Shown here: in pieces, positions 1 through 12,134 of the stretch
Position numbering within the stretch: position 1 is the first letter of the stretch
How the letters are laid out: every line of letters begins with the position of its first letter
Source of the DNA: Escarpia spicata
Taxonomy: Eukaryota > Annelida > Polychaeta > Sabellida > Siboglinidae
DNA: 64,000 nucleotides
Direction of reading: 5' to 3'
NCBI GenBank assembly: GCA_963995525.1
Contig: OZ023217.1
Coordinates: 25,781,587 to 25,845,586 of the forward strand
Translations under genes and position numbers: made by a program
Notes under the pieces: model-generated
Told to the model about the DNA's origin: nothing
What the model saw: the letters and a program-made list of their open reading frames with translations, nothing else
Database searches by the model: none

Positions 1-85
1 CAATAAAATGTCCGATATTCTGGAGGCTGACATATTGTTTATGATGCGGAGGCTTGAACAGTAAGCCCGTCGGTTGTGACGCTCG

Positions 86-740
<655 letters not shown>

Positions 741-806
741 GAGGCGCAGTAATCGAACGACTAGAGAGTCTGGCTCCCAATTGAGAGGTCCAGGATTCGA
801 TATAAT
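741..806 (+). repeat. tRNA-like segment, possible SINE head or tRNA pseudogene
   Basis: The stretch GGCGCAGTAATCGAACGACT resembles an A-box region, and AGGATTCGAT at 792-801 resembles the B box (GGTTCGANTCC). CTCCCAA at 773-779 sits where an anticodon loop would be. The stems pair poorly, so this is not a functional tRNA. A tRNA-derived SINE head is the most likely reading. No SINE body was identified downstream. Confidence 0.35.
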
Positions 807-1370
807 TGTAGTAGTATAGCTACAGGGCAAGCACACTCTTTCGTTCAGTATCGGTGTGTTTTGTGTGATGTACGTTAGTTTCAATAATGCCGCATAAAAT
901 GGTCAAAAAGCGTCGCGCGAATACCTTCCATCCAAAGAAAACGAGCAACACCCGTAAACTGACAACGCTGAGAGTTGCTGGAGATCTGGCGACTTCTTGC
1001 ACCAGTAGAATAACGACAACGTGCCCCCGGCAAACATGGATGTCGTCATAGGAAAGATACGCGGCGGCCTCACTGACACCAGGAACTGTCTTCACGAAAC
1101 ACGAATGTCTCGACCTCGCGTGAACTCAGACATCATCGAGCCGGCGCACGCACGCCCACGTCTTCAGTACATATGACGTACGAAGTCGTCGTACATGTGA
1201 GCTATTTCGTAATTCCCCTCGTCTCGACTGATTGGTGTTTTGGGCTTTCTTACCCATATGGCTTCCTTTATGAGTCGTGTTCACACGTTAGCTTCCTTGT
1301 CTAGTAGTGTTGCTCCCTCTCGGTCCGTGATGTGGTTCTCTGTTTTTGCATGGTCCTTGGGGGAAGATTT
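807..1370. other. No gene recognised
   Basis: Only short open frames with no recognisable domain. Confidence 0.45.
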
Positions 1371-2960
1371 GTTGATAATAATAATAACAATAATGACAAA
1401 CTTCTACAGCGTCTAAATTCCCAGGAATCTGAGCTCAGAGGCTCAACATACAAGAATCATTGGGCAAAATCGTTAACAGGGCTAAGCAAGAGTCGTCATT
1501 AGAGCAAGGGACCGCCGAATGTCCCAGATGATTTTAAAGCGATAGGGAGTTGATTCCAGATTTTTGGTGCAGCTACAGAAAAAGCACGTTTGCCGATAGT
1601 TTGGTTTTCGGAACAAAAAGTCGTTGCGAAACATAGATATCGGAAAAACGAAGGTGGCTAAACAAATAGAATGGGTGCTGCATAGAAAGGGGGTATGTGA
1701 TAGTGACTAATTTAAATTGTATTCGACATGCAATTGGAAGCCAATGCAACTGTCTAAGTAGGGGCAGAGATAGTGAGACACGAGTTGCTTTTAGTATTAC
1801 ACGTGCTAAACAATTATGTACATGTTGGAGTTTAGCTAAGTACTTTTTAGCAATATCGTTTAGGAGTGAGTTGCAGTAGTCAAGACGAGTGCTAATGAGA
1901 TATACTGGTATTGTTTTAGCTGTAAATAAAGACAAATGATATTGGTAGAAACATGATTTACATACTTGAGACATGTTCTGGTGAAAGCTGAAATCACTGT
2001 CAAAGATAACACCTAGATTACGAACAGTATTTGATGATGATGTATCATTACCAAGCAGTTTAACTGGAAAATAGTTAACAACCTTGTTTCGTTGTTGTTT
2101 TGTGCCAATAATAATTATATCAGTTTTATCTGGATTTAGCTTAAATTTACTTGCTTTCATCCACAGCAAGCTGTCAATGAGACAGTAATTTAAAGTTGAT
2201 ATAGTGTGATCTGTGTGACAGTTGGTAAAAGTGATATATACACCTATGTGTCGTCAGCATACAACTGATGATTTATATTACGATTAGTTATGACTCGACT
2301 AAGGGGTGTAGAGTATAAGCTAAACAAAACAGGGCCAACGCAGAACTTTGTGGGACACCAAATGGAAGATGTTATGGACAAGACAGTGAGCCAGATATAT
2401 TAATGTTTTGGTATCGGCCTGAAAAATATGAACTAAACCACTGAATAGCCGTGCCAGATATACCAAAATGTATATTAAGGTGATGTAAAAGAATGTCGTG
2501 ATCTATTGTATCAAAAGCAGCTGATTGATCTAGTAAGGTGAGAGAAATCAATTTGCTATTATCCATATTGCATACAAAGTCAGTGTATTTTAAGAAGAGC
2601 CGTCTCAGTTGAAAGAAATCGCTTATATGCAGATTGTAAATCATTTGATAAATGTTGTAAATAAATGTGTTCATGGAGTCGATTTGCAACAACCTTCTCC
2701 AATACTTTCGACAGAAAACTAAGATTTGAGGTAGAACGGAAATTTTATAGAGCATTTTTGCACATACTTTGTATTTTAATAAGAGGATTGACAAGAGCTT
2801 GCTTGAATTCGTGGAACAACACCATCTTGCATTGACATATTTATAATATTTGTAATAGGATAAACCAGTTGATCAATGCAACTCTTCAGTAGAAATGTTG
2901 GAAAAGAGTCAAGACCACACGATTTTTAGGACACTTCTTTATGATAGGGCGAACTTCACG
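1371..2960 (-). pseudogene. CR1/L2-like non-LTR retrotransposon, RT and C-terminal region (relic)
   Basis: Read on the minus strand, the fragment starts near 2960 with RT finger sequence (about 2960-2760). The palm follows: LLDQSAAFDTIDHDILLHHL near 2530-2470, then a GVPQ-like segment and YADDT near 2250 followed directly by a stop. The RT thumb and C-terminal region lies at 2169-1573, with KLNPDKTDIII, RNLGVIFDSD, RLDYCNSLL, KLQHVHNCLARV and LHWLPIACRIQFKL. These blocks are characteristic of CR1/L2/Rex-type LINEs. The endonuclease is missing (5' truncation), and several stops and frameshifts show it is dead. The 3' side ends near 1371 in a TAA-rich tract, plausibly the LINE tail. The clade assignment is from motif recognition, not a tree. 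Confidence 0.8.
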
Positions 2961-3285
2961 TGTAGTTGCCGGTATAAAACTGTTGTCTTACGCCATCTTT
3001 ACTCGACACGTCAGCACAACCCGGGAGCTGTCCTTATTCCAGAGCCATGGGGAGCATTCATGATGCTCTACAATACAAATACTCTACACCCATCCCTTTC
3101 AAATGTTGTTCCCTTAAAACATGTTAATACCCTGGTTGCGCTACGCCACATATACGATATGACAACCGTCAACACAGTCCAAGGATTCAGCGTCCATTAA
3201 TTAGTCCTTGTTAACAAAGACATTTTAGTAGCCATTAACCATTAACGTCTATGTCCATAATTAAACTGGACACCGTCTTTCAAAG
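2961..3285. other. No gene recognised between two retroelements
   Basis: Spacer between the LINE relic and the Ty3/gypsy relic. No LTR could be recognised here. Confidence 0.45.
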
Positions 3286-3570
3286 TTACTGATTCAGCTT
3301 CTCTGGAGGCTTTCTGGTTCTCGTGGACCATCTCACGAGTCGTTCCTCTACCATCGGTATCTGCGCTGGACTTGCCGGTCTCACGGGATAGTTCACTGCC
3401 ATTGGTGTTTGCAATGAACTTGGCTGGTTGTCTTCTTCTGCTTCTGTTGTTGGTCTAGTCGATTCGTCAACCACTGGTACCTCCACCCCACCCAGAGGTA
3501 CCACGGCGACGTCAGAAGCCCTGATTTGGTCGCTGTGTCTCCGCCATACATCGCCGTATTCCACGCGCAC
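3286..3570 (-). pseudogene. Probable C-terminal tail of the gypsy integrase
   Basis: Follows the integrase on the same strand. It is rich in Pro, Thr and Glu and ends with VRWSTRTRKPPEKLNQ, a basic tail like those common at the C-termini of invertebrate gypsy Pol proteins. No catalytic motif. Assignment rests on position and composition. Confidence 0.5.
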
Positions 3571-3615
3571 TGCATACGATCGGGTACCCCTCTTCTCTAG
3601 GACGGTACCGGGTAC

Positions 3616-4600
3616 TCACCTTTGGTCGTTGCGATAGTTTCTTACCGCTACTCTGTCCCCAGCTTCAAATTCTCTGTGTTGCCGTCTCTTCTCCTCTACT
3701 GTCTTGGCCTGACGATTCTCCACCGTCTTCCTCGTGTTTGGTCGTGTGGCATCTAATCTTGTTCGCAGGGCTCGACCCATCAGTAACATCGCCGGAGATT
3801 CACATGTTGTTGCTTGTGGTGCGTTTCTGTAGGTAAACATAAATCTGGCCAGGTATCGTTTCACAGCACCCGAGTCACCTCTCGCTGATCGCACGGCTTG
3901 TTTAAATGTCTGAACAAAGCGTTCCACCTGCCCGTTGGTAGCAGGGTGATAGGGTGCAGAAACTGTGTGCCTGATGTTGTTTGTTTTTATGAAGTTTCGG
4001 AAAACTTCGCTTGTGAATTGACTTCCGTTGTCACTGTGCAAGTGTTCTGGAAGACCGTACCTTGCAAACACATCTCGTCACAGTTCTACGGTTCTTTCTG
4101 ATGATGCTGAGGCTGTTGGTAGTACCTCAGGCCATTTGCTATGTGCGTCGACCGCTATTAAGAACATCCGTCCCATAAACGGTCCAGCGTAATGTACATG
4201 GATACGCTGCCGTGGCTTTGCAGGCCATTCCCACGGGTGAAGTGGCACGGTAGGCGCTTCAAACTGGACTCTCTGGCAGCCTTGACATTTCCGTGCCTTG
4301 AGATTCTATATCTTTCTCTATCCCAGGCCACCAAACGTAGCTACGAGCCAGTCCCTTCATTTTTACAACCCCGACATGTCCATCGTGTAACTCCTGGAGG
4401 ATTTGACTGCGCAACTTCTGTGGCACTAGGACGCGTATTCCCCACATAACGCATCCGTGGAATACACTCAGCTCGTAGCGCTTGGAAAAGAATGGTTCAA
4501 GTCCCTTGCTGGGTTCTCTCCAGAACTTTTGACATGACTGGGTCCTTGCTGGACTCTGTCTTGATGTTTCCATGTGGTCCATGTAGAACATCTCCACCAC
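3616..4600 (-). pseudogene. Ty3/gypsy integrase remnant (zinc finger plus DDE core)
   Basis: The HHCC finger begins near 4420 (LHDGH...GLARSYVWWPGIEKDIE). A frameshift precedes the two cysteines, which lie in another frame as KCQGCQ near 4290. The core continues with LIAVDAHSKWPEV (first Asp), a stop near 4076, then SDNGSQFTSEVF (second Asp) and TNGQVERFVQTFKQAVR (Glu) in 4071-3616. The DDE residues are all present, but the frame is interrupted twice. The remaining stretch to 3616 looks like the post-core domain. Confidence 0.87.
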
Positions 4601-4601
4601 A

Positions 4602-5099
4602 TCAAGGTGTCTCCCCCGTTTTCAATGGTAACCTCGAAAGTCCGCCTGCATTTGCGTGCTTCAAAGAGCTTTTATAGACTATTTCATAGTCGTGTGCTGC
4701 TAGTTGTAGGGCATAACGTTGCATTCGTGTAGCCGTCATTGCTGGAATACTCTTCCCTGGATGAAAGATAGCTGTGAGGGGTTGGTGATCCGTCACCAGC
4801 GTGAATCGACTTCCAAACAGGTATTGGTGGAACTTCCCGACTCCCCACACGAGTCCCAGTGCTTCTTTATCTATCTGGCTGTATTTCCGTTCACCCTTGT
4901 TTAAAATTCGCGAAGCGAACGCGATTGGTCTCTCCAACCCATCTGGCATCGTATGGCTGAGTACGGCCCCCAACCCATATGCAGATGCATCGCACGCTAT
5001 TCTGATGGGCAAGTTCGGATCGTAGTAGACGAGAACTTGTTCCGATGTAATCAGTCTCTTTGCTTCACCGAACGCTTGTTCCCACTCCTTTGGCCACAT
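4602..5099 (-). pseudogene. Ty3/gypsy RNase H remnant
   Basis: It begins with the tether (MWPKEWEQAFGEAK) leading into RNase H. Acidic residues are visible in IACDASAYGLGAVL (Asp), QIDKEALGLVWG (Glu) and LVTDHQPLTAIF (Asp). The domain would remove RNA from the RNA:DNA hybrid during cDNA synthesis. The frame is open across about 165 residues and overlaps the end of the RT frame in a different register, so one indel separates them. Confidence 0.85.
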
Positions 5100-5810
5100 C
5101 CATTCTGATCCTTCTCTAGTAACTGGTTTAGGGGATGCAAGACACTGGCCAGGTTGGGTAAAAACCTGTGGTAGTAATTCACCAGCCCAAGAATTCCTTT
5201 TAAACTATTAACATCTTGGGGGCGTGGTGCCTTCTGCACGGCTTCTATGTTTACCTTTGTCTTGTGCAGACCCTCGTGATCAATCTCGTGGCCACAGTAC
5301 TCGATCCGTTCCATGAACAACCGGCACTTCTTCACATTGAATACTGCTTCCAGGTTTTCCAGATGCTCAGTGTCAGACTTCCCCGTGACAATGATATCAT
5401 CCAACATCACCTCCACGCCAGTAATTCCTTGTCAAGTCTGCTCCATTGCTCTGTGCCATATCGAGGGTGCCGTCTTGATCCCGAACGGCAACCTATTATA
5501 CTGAAACAGGCCATTGCGCGTGTTGATTGTGAGGTATTGTTTAGAGTCCTCCTCTACCTCCATCTGCAGGTAAGCATTCGTGAGGTCGATTTTGCTGAAC
5601 CTCTTACCATCGGCCATCTTTGCGAAAATATATTCGATGCGTGGTAGCGGATATTCTTCCCGGAGCACTGGGTTGAGAGTCACTTTATAGTCTCCACAGA
5701 GACGTACATCCTTGGTATCTCGTTTCGCCACCAGTACCACTCCTGAAGCCCACTGGCTATACTCGACAGCTGATACGATTCCTTCTTCCTGGAGCCTTTC
5801 TATGGTTTGA
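5051..5810 (-). pseudogene. Ty3/gypsy reverse transcriptase remnant
   Basis: Two frames make up the domain. 5740-5432 carries MVLVAKRD, LCGDYKVTLN, FSKIDLTNAYLQMEV (first catalytic Asp) and NRLPFGIKTAPSIW. After a frameshift at about 5431-5417, 5416-5051 carries the catalytic block VMLDDIIVTG (both Asp retained), then KCRLFMERIEYCGH and the connection region with LKGILGLVNYYHRFLPNL. Block order and spacing are those of gypsy RTs. The frameshift next to the active site makes it non-functional. Confidence 0.85.
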
Positions 5811-5963
5811 TCGCATTAGGCACGCTTCGTGGCCTGCAGAACTTCGGTTGAGCGTCTCCCTCTTCGGTGAGTTTGGCTTTCACATCATTCAATGTCCCTC
5901 AGTTGTCCGTGCTTAACAACTCATACTTTGCCAGCAGCCGTTGAACTTGCTTATTGGCATCCT

Positions 5964-6260
5964 TCAGAGAAATGCCCTTGTCAGTCCCATGCCATGACTT
6001 GAGGGAGTGCATTTCTTCCCAGTCGAGCTTGATCTCCCAAAACCAGTCACGACCGAACAGCACTTGATAACGTACAAGTCCAGCTTCACCTTCTGCTTCT
6101 TGTACTTGACCTTGACACGAAGCTTTCTCTCGGGAACAACTAACTCCCCCATATAGGTTCGGAGAGTTACCGGTGTAGGCTGAAGTTCATGCTTCTTGAA
6201 CATTTCCTTGTACACGTGGTGTGGGATTAGTGAGTATGCCGACCCAGTATCAACCTCCAT
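5964..6260 (-). pseudogene. Ty3/gypsy aspartic protease remnant
   Basis: The first residues contain the retropepsin active-site triad context (V-D-T-G-S-A), followed by a hydrophobic strand and LIPHHVYKEMF, a pattern seen in Ty3/gypsy proteases. The enzyme would cleave the Gag-Pol polyprotein inside the particle. The domain starts at the edge of the recognisable element, so anything upstream (gag, zinc knuckle) is absent. Reading is lost after about 80 residues and the RT resumes about 220 bases on, after stops. Confidence 0.7.
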
Positions 6261-6340
6261 TTTGAGTGATTGTCCGGCTACCCGCAGTGTCGTCCAAATT
6301 GTGTAAGTTCTGGTCTTTAGTTTTGTTAACTGGTGGACGC

Positions 6341-6900
<560 letters not shown>

Positions 6901-8495
6901 TATACACAAAAAACATATCGTGACCATGAAGAGGAAACACATTTTGTATAAATACTTAAATTAATGTCGTCTTTAAAGGCTTCCTGAGATTTATAATTAA
7001 TACATGACACTGTAAATAACGAATTAGAAAGTGGTTGTAAAGGTCAAGACTAAGTGCAGCTGCAGGGAAAGGAGTCACAATATATTTATGTATGAACTAA
7101 TAATGATTTAGTTAATTAGTTATTTTCGACCAGGGCCGACTCCAGTCTCTAGATTGTGACTCCAAGGCCTGTTAGATGGAGGAATATCAGATACTGCAGC
7201 TCAGCCTTCGACAAACCAACAAACAAGGAAAACAGTATATTTATATATAAATCATGAGCAGAAATAAGCCTGAAATAATATTTTAAGTGCTTGTTATAAT
7301 AAACAAAAAGACGATACGTAGGAAATAAAACAGGTGTCATGAATAAATGAACATTAAATTACGACGTAAACACTGCGCGAAAAATAACGTTACAATTTTG
7401 AAAAACGGTCTTAGACTGAGCTCTTCACGTATTGCGAATAACGGAAACAAGTTTCAATGTAACAAACAAAGCCCAGAAAACAACTTTTTAATACTTATCT
7501 TAATAATGAGTGGAATAATATATACCGCTGTATAATCAAGATATTGTTAATTTAAATCATTGAAAAGAATAAAGCCGTGACAGTGATAAAACAAAGGAAA
7601 CATGGCAGCAGAATAATTTTGAAAATTACGTCGACATAGTTCTTTTATTGCTCCTCGTATATTTCACTTTTTGTGTTATCAACATCCTTTCTATGTTCCT
7701 CAAGTCTGGTTTTTAATAATCTTTCAACCTTCACAATATACTCAGCACCACGATTCTTGCATAGTATTTGATACACCAGATCGCCCTGTTTTTCTAGCCC
7801 CAATTTGTCCTTTGAGAATACCAGCAGGCGCCCGAGGGTGGTGTGGGGATGCCTGGCTGTTGCTACCCCATACTTCCAACACTCGGTCTACTCTCTCTGA
7901 TACGTCCTCCACGTATATGACTATTTGGCTTCTGTAGGTTTTGTCCTTTTTTCTTTTTGTCAGACTTTTTCTTGTGGTTGTTATCCGTCACCTTTTTCAA
8001 GTCCAGGACGGATAACCACATACTCTCAAAGCTCCTCTTAGGTGTTTCCCCTTCCTTTTTGTTCCCCTCTTCAGAAATTACTCACTGTGGACCTCACGCT
8101 GCCGTCTTCTTTTCTGGTGAACTTAGCATACAGGAAGGGCATGCTGTTGTTCTCATCTTCTCTTGTGAAAATGATGCTGCCTGTAGGGTCAACAGTGTTC
8201 ATGTTTTTTTAATATCTCTGCTTTTTCCTGTATGTACTATGTAGATTACATCATCCACATATATCTTCCAGTGTCTTGGTTGGCAATCGACTGGCGCTGT
8301 GGCAGTGATTGTCTACTCCAATTCTTCCATGTACAAGTTAACAACAATAGGGGTATAGGACTTCTACTGGTAAATGTTTCCTCCAAATCTAAAGTACGTA
8401 ATCCCCAAAACAAATTTCAACAACTCCATGATGTTGCCTACTGTTAGGTTGTCATTATCTAGTCTCTTTCTGATTGAATTATCGTGCTATGTTGT
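6901..8495. other. No gene recognised
   Basis: AT-rich sequence with several open frames under 100 codons, none with a recognisable domain or splice context. Confidence 0.45.
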
Positions 8496-8500
8496 GGATA

Positions 8501-8680
8501 ACACGCACACACGCACACACGCACACACGCACACACGCACACACGCACACACGCACACACGCACGCACACACGCACACACACACGCACGTATGCACTTAT
8601 GTATTAACTCCCGCAAGCATTCAGTCACACTCACACTCACACACACACACACGCGCGCGCGCATGCACACATAAAATAAA
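8501..8680. repeat. CA/CG-variant microsatellite
   Basis: Arrays of (CACACACG)n and (CACG)n at 8501-8590, then CA-rich sequence with alternating CG at 8624-8668. Alternating purine-pyrimidine throughout. Confidence 0.95.
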
Positions 8681-8689
8681 AATACCATA

Positions 8690-9460
8690 TAATGTTTTTT
8701 TTATAAGGAATTATAAAAGGTAGTTTTATGTAAGTTACGTTTTGAAGAAAATTTTTATTTATGAACTCTCAGTCGTGGAATTAACTAAAATTCTAAACGT
8801 ATTTCACATTTGTTAAATATTTATCTTCTATCAAGCAACTGAGAACAATTTAGAAATGCAAATGTTTTGGCCGTCAGACTGTGGTTTGATAAAACGTGTA
8901 CTTCTTGGTAATCCGTCGTCTGAGGAAATGTCTATGACGTTGAACGTTTGTGAGATTATGGACCACTCATTGGGTATAGTTACATTGCAAGTGCACACGA
9001 CATTGATGAGACCGCGTCAATACACAAGGGTTCTCACGTGGTCATTTTGTTGTCCTGCATTGATCAAACATAAACTATTTTTTGGCGCAAAGTCAATGCC
9101 CGCCACTACCAGAATATGAATGCATTCCCTTCGGTGTCTCACTATGCGTCGTTCGGGAACGTGGCGTTCCAAATTGTCAATTTTGCCAATTTATTTTCTT
9201 TACAATAGGTGTTACCTTGTTCCTTCCTAACCAGAAAAAAATATATTGTCCTCATAAATCGTTTATAATCATTACTGACCTTCATTCCAGACTAATGTGA
9301 ATTAAGTGCTAAAATAAATGGGCACAATGGGCGCATAAAATGCGCAAAAAGACAGCGCGCGCTTGTGTACGTGCGTGTATTTTTATACTAGCACTATCGA
9401 TTATTTATTTTAAAAAAAGGCCCTGTCTCTGCTGTACACCCATAATCTGCCATTACCTCA
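8690..9460. other. No gene recognised
   Basis: AT-rich spacer; short frames only. Confidence 0.45.
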
Positions 9461-9464
9461 CGGT

Positions 9465-9990
9465 GTGTCTCAATATCTGTCAACAATATCAGTCTGCATC
9501 ATCTGGTGCATTCTCCTTCTGCATCATCCGCTGCAATATCTGTCAGCATGCTCTCCAGCAATATCTGTCAGCATACTCTGCAGCACTATATGTCAGCATG
9601 CTCTGCAGCAATATCTGTCAGCATGCCCTGCATCAATATCTGTCAGCATACGATGCAGCAATATCTGTCAGCATGCTCTGCAGCAATATCTGTCAGCATG
9701 CTCTGCAGCAATATCTGTCAGCATGCTCTGCAACAATGTCTGTCAGCATACTCTGCAGCAATATCTGTCAGCATGCTCTGCAGCAATATCTATCAGCATA
9801 CTCTGCAGCAATATATGTTAACATGCTCTGCAGCAATATCTGTCAGCATGTTCTGCAGCAATATCTGTCAGCATACTTTGCAGCAATATATGTCAGCATG
9901 CTCTGCTACAGTCTCCGCCAGCAAACGTTGCTGCAATCTCTGCTGCAACTTACGTCACTACACTCTGCTGCAATGTCGAACAGCTTCCTA
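9465..9990. repeat. 25-bp minisatellite, about 15 clear copies plus degenerate flanks
   Basis: The unit is approximately CAGCAATATCTGTCAGCATG plus CTCTG, 25 bp. It is tightly conserved from about 9527 to 9905 and degrades on both sides. Because 25 is one more than a multiple of three, each unit shifts frame. The unit has no stop in any forward frame, so three long overlapping frames (up to 229 codons) appear, each giving a 25-residue Cys/Ser/Gln-rich repeat. There is no evidence of expression. Confidence 0.93.
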
Positions 9991-10402
9991 TGATGCATTA
10001 GCCGTCTGCAACATTGGTGAGCTTCATCTGTTGCAGTGTAGGCCGTCATCTCCCACCGTAATATGCGTCAGCACTTACAAAAGGGTAAACTCCGTAGCAT
10101 TTATTTATTCAGACAATCCACTGGTAATTTTAAACCGGTTGGATATCTTAAGCACGTGTGGTAAACATAATAATAATAATATACATTTTTTATAAAGAGC
10201 CATTTCCAATAAAATGGTCAAAGTGTTGTACAAAACTTAATTAGACGTAAATTGTTAAATATAGCACAACTATGTGAACAATACAAATATAACGTAAATC
10301 GAGTAAAAGCATTATATAATTATCATAAGAACAGTTCAATAATATTTTTTGTTTGAACACTGATAGGGTCCGACTACAATCTATGTAAATCGGCAGCGAA
10401 TT

Positions 10403-10636
10403 TCAGAGTCGACGTCCAATAACGTTGAAGGAACGATCACCGAAACTAACATGCTTTCGTTGCGGCACTTCTAGCAGATGTTTTGTGACGAACGTGTACG
10501 CCGTGTAGAGCATTGTTTCTTCAACATGTTCGCCAGATACAGCGATGCCGTCGAGACCTCGGAGTACATACAGAAGGATCTTAAATTCGATTCGACATTT
10601 GACAGGTAGCCATAACTTGTTTTCAAAATTGATCAC
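10403..10636 (-). pseudogene. C-terminal LINE fragment
   Basis: The minus-strand frame contains KLWLPVKCRIEFKILLYVLRG and later FGDRSFNVIGRRL. These match the end of CR1/L2-type RT proteins (LHWLPVxxRIxFK ... YGxRAF...APRLWN). Only about 75 residues survive; the upstream RT is absent. Confidence 0.6.
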
Positions 10637-10691
10637 GGCAAACTGTGAAGGAGGTATTTATTGCAGCCAGGTTTTGGATGCGTTGGGGGCA

Positions 10692-10694
<3 letters not shown>

Positions 10695-10775
<81 letters not shown>

Positions 10776-10816
10776 AATATACATATATATATATATATAT
10801 ATATAATATACATATA
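10695..10816. repeat. (TA)n microsatellite with AAATATACA interruptions
   Basis: Three TA runs joined by short interruptions. It directly abuts the 22-bp minisatellite. Confidence 0.97.
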
Positions 10817-10817
10817 G

Positions 10818-11563
10818 ACTTCGGGAACATACCCACCAGACTTCGGGGACACACCCACCAGACGTGGGGGACACACCCACCAGACGTGGGGGACACACCC
10901 ACCAGACTTCGGGGACACACCCACCAGACGTGGGGGACACACCCACCAGACTTCGGGGACACACCCACCAGACGTCGGGGACACACCCACCAGACTTACC
11001 AAGAATAGAACTTCCGGAATTTTTGTTGTTGTTTTTGTTGTGCGTGCGTACGTGCGTGCGTGTGTATGATATACTATCCATGCACAAAACAACTCATGTA
11101 CTTATGCCTGACATCCGTAATATCATAATATTAATATAGCGGCTCATAATCTGTGTAGGACACAAGTCCTTGAATGAATACTAAATGCACGACTACAATT
11201 ATTTTCTAAATTGTCATTCCTTAATCCAGTTATGTATGACTGTCAACACATTGTTTCCTAGTCAACCAGTAATACTTCATGACATCGGATACCATCAGTG
11301 TAACAATGCTCATCTCAACTACTCCTATGGAATATCGGTTACCTGACAGCGCGGCAGACGCACATCAGCCTGTTGAGGGCCGACATCTCAGCGGGGACAT
11401 ACCTACATCCAATGATCTGCTGATACGTACTAAGAACCAAATATAATTAATATATTATCTTTGGAATTATATAATTATGCGTATATAGTGATTCCTTATC
11501 CAAAACCGGAAGTAAACCTGCGTATCATAGTACACAACATCTGTAAGTGCTGGGGAGATTCCA
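10818..11563 (+). repeat. Minisatellite-bearing dispersed repeat, copy 1
   Basis: About eight copies of a 22-bp unit (GACTTCGGGGACACACCCAC plus CA, with a GACGTGGG variant) at 10818-10996 are followed by about 570 bp of unique sequence starting ACTTACCAAGAATAGAACTT. The same arrangement recurs in direct orientation at 16862-17780. The copies diverge at GAGATTCCAT. Copy 1 has about 34 extra bases near 11236-11270. No protein is encoded. A non-autonomous mobile element or a pseudo-LTR of the enclosed Penelope-like element are both possible. Confidence 0.85.
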
Positions 11564-11764
11564 TTCCTGAAGTACAACCTGATCAGACCCTTTCTCTGAT
11601 AGTTTTGGAAACAACATGCAGAAGGTGCAGGGGTTGTACAGAGCCTACACATTCCATGGGGCTGAATGTTACTTTACTATTACAAGGAAATCCATATCTT
11701 GTTTGGCGCAGCCCATTTCGGGAATTGTGAACTACGAACAATATATGGGTGTATCTAACATAAG

Positions 11765-11990
11765 TGGTATATAGGTACAGTTTCAGCCTCCAAATCCGTG
11801 AAATTGTGTAAATTTGCATATGTTTTCCTATCTTTTGACATGACACAATTTTACGGATTTTGCCAGACCTGGTTTTTGAACGGTGACCTTTGAGGTCACG
11901 TGACCGCAAACTGACCAATCAGCGACGAGTATTCTCAAATGAGAGGATGGTTGGAAAAGCGAGGGAAATTCATAGAAAAGGTGAGTAGGA
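11765..11990 (+). repeat. Shared ~215-bp module, copy 1 (upstream of the Penelope-like element)
   Basis: This stretch is highly similar to the reverse complement of 22048-22262. It includes a CCAAT-type segment (GACCAATCAGCG), an E-box (GGTCACGTGACC) and GTGAGT near 11979, a possible splice donor. It lies just upstream of the NADAR/SGNH/Penelope coding region, in the same relative orientation as copy 2 has to an RTE-like LINE. Confidence 0.75.
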
Positions 11991-12134
11991 GGCCGTTGTG
12001 CGTGAGTTATTGTTGTTGTTGTCGCCGTAGTTGATGACGTCATCACCGTCGGAATCGCCCCGCTTCTAGAAGGTTCCGTGTGAAAACGCGATGGTGACGG
12101 TCCCCATAGTCGTTGGCGTTGGCGGTAGATCGCG

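Larger units (their letters stand above)
3286..6260 (-). mobile_element. Ty3/gypsy-type LTR retrotransposon pol relic
   Basis: On the minus strand the domains run protease, reverse transcriptase, RNase H, integrase, C-terminal tail. This order separates Ty3/gypsy from Ty1/copia. The frame is broken at least five times. No gag was found, no pair of LTRs was recognised, and the upstream side stops just before the (TG)n array at 6349. It is therefore a truncated, non-autonomous copy. Separate entries give the domains. Confidence 0.88.

Noticed and set aside
741..806. Functional tRNA gene
   Set aside because: A- and B-box-like sequences are present, but acceptor, D and anticodon stems do not pair properly.
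9340..10195. Three long Cys/Ser/Gln-rich proteins
   Set aside because: All three come from one 25-bp minisatellite with no stop in any frame; no splice, promoter or domain support.
10623..11139. Pro/His/Thr-rich and Trp/Gly/Val-rich repeat frames
   Set aside because: Produced by the 22-bp minisatellite and (TA)n on both strands; the same occurs at 16799-17343.
10996..11563. Hammerhead ribozyme in the putative pseudo-LTR
   Set aside because: CTGATAC and CTGATGT occur but not CTGANGA with a matching GAAA in either orientation.
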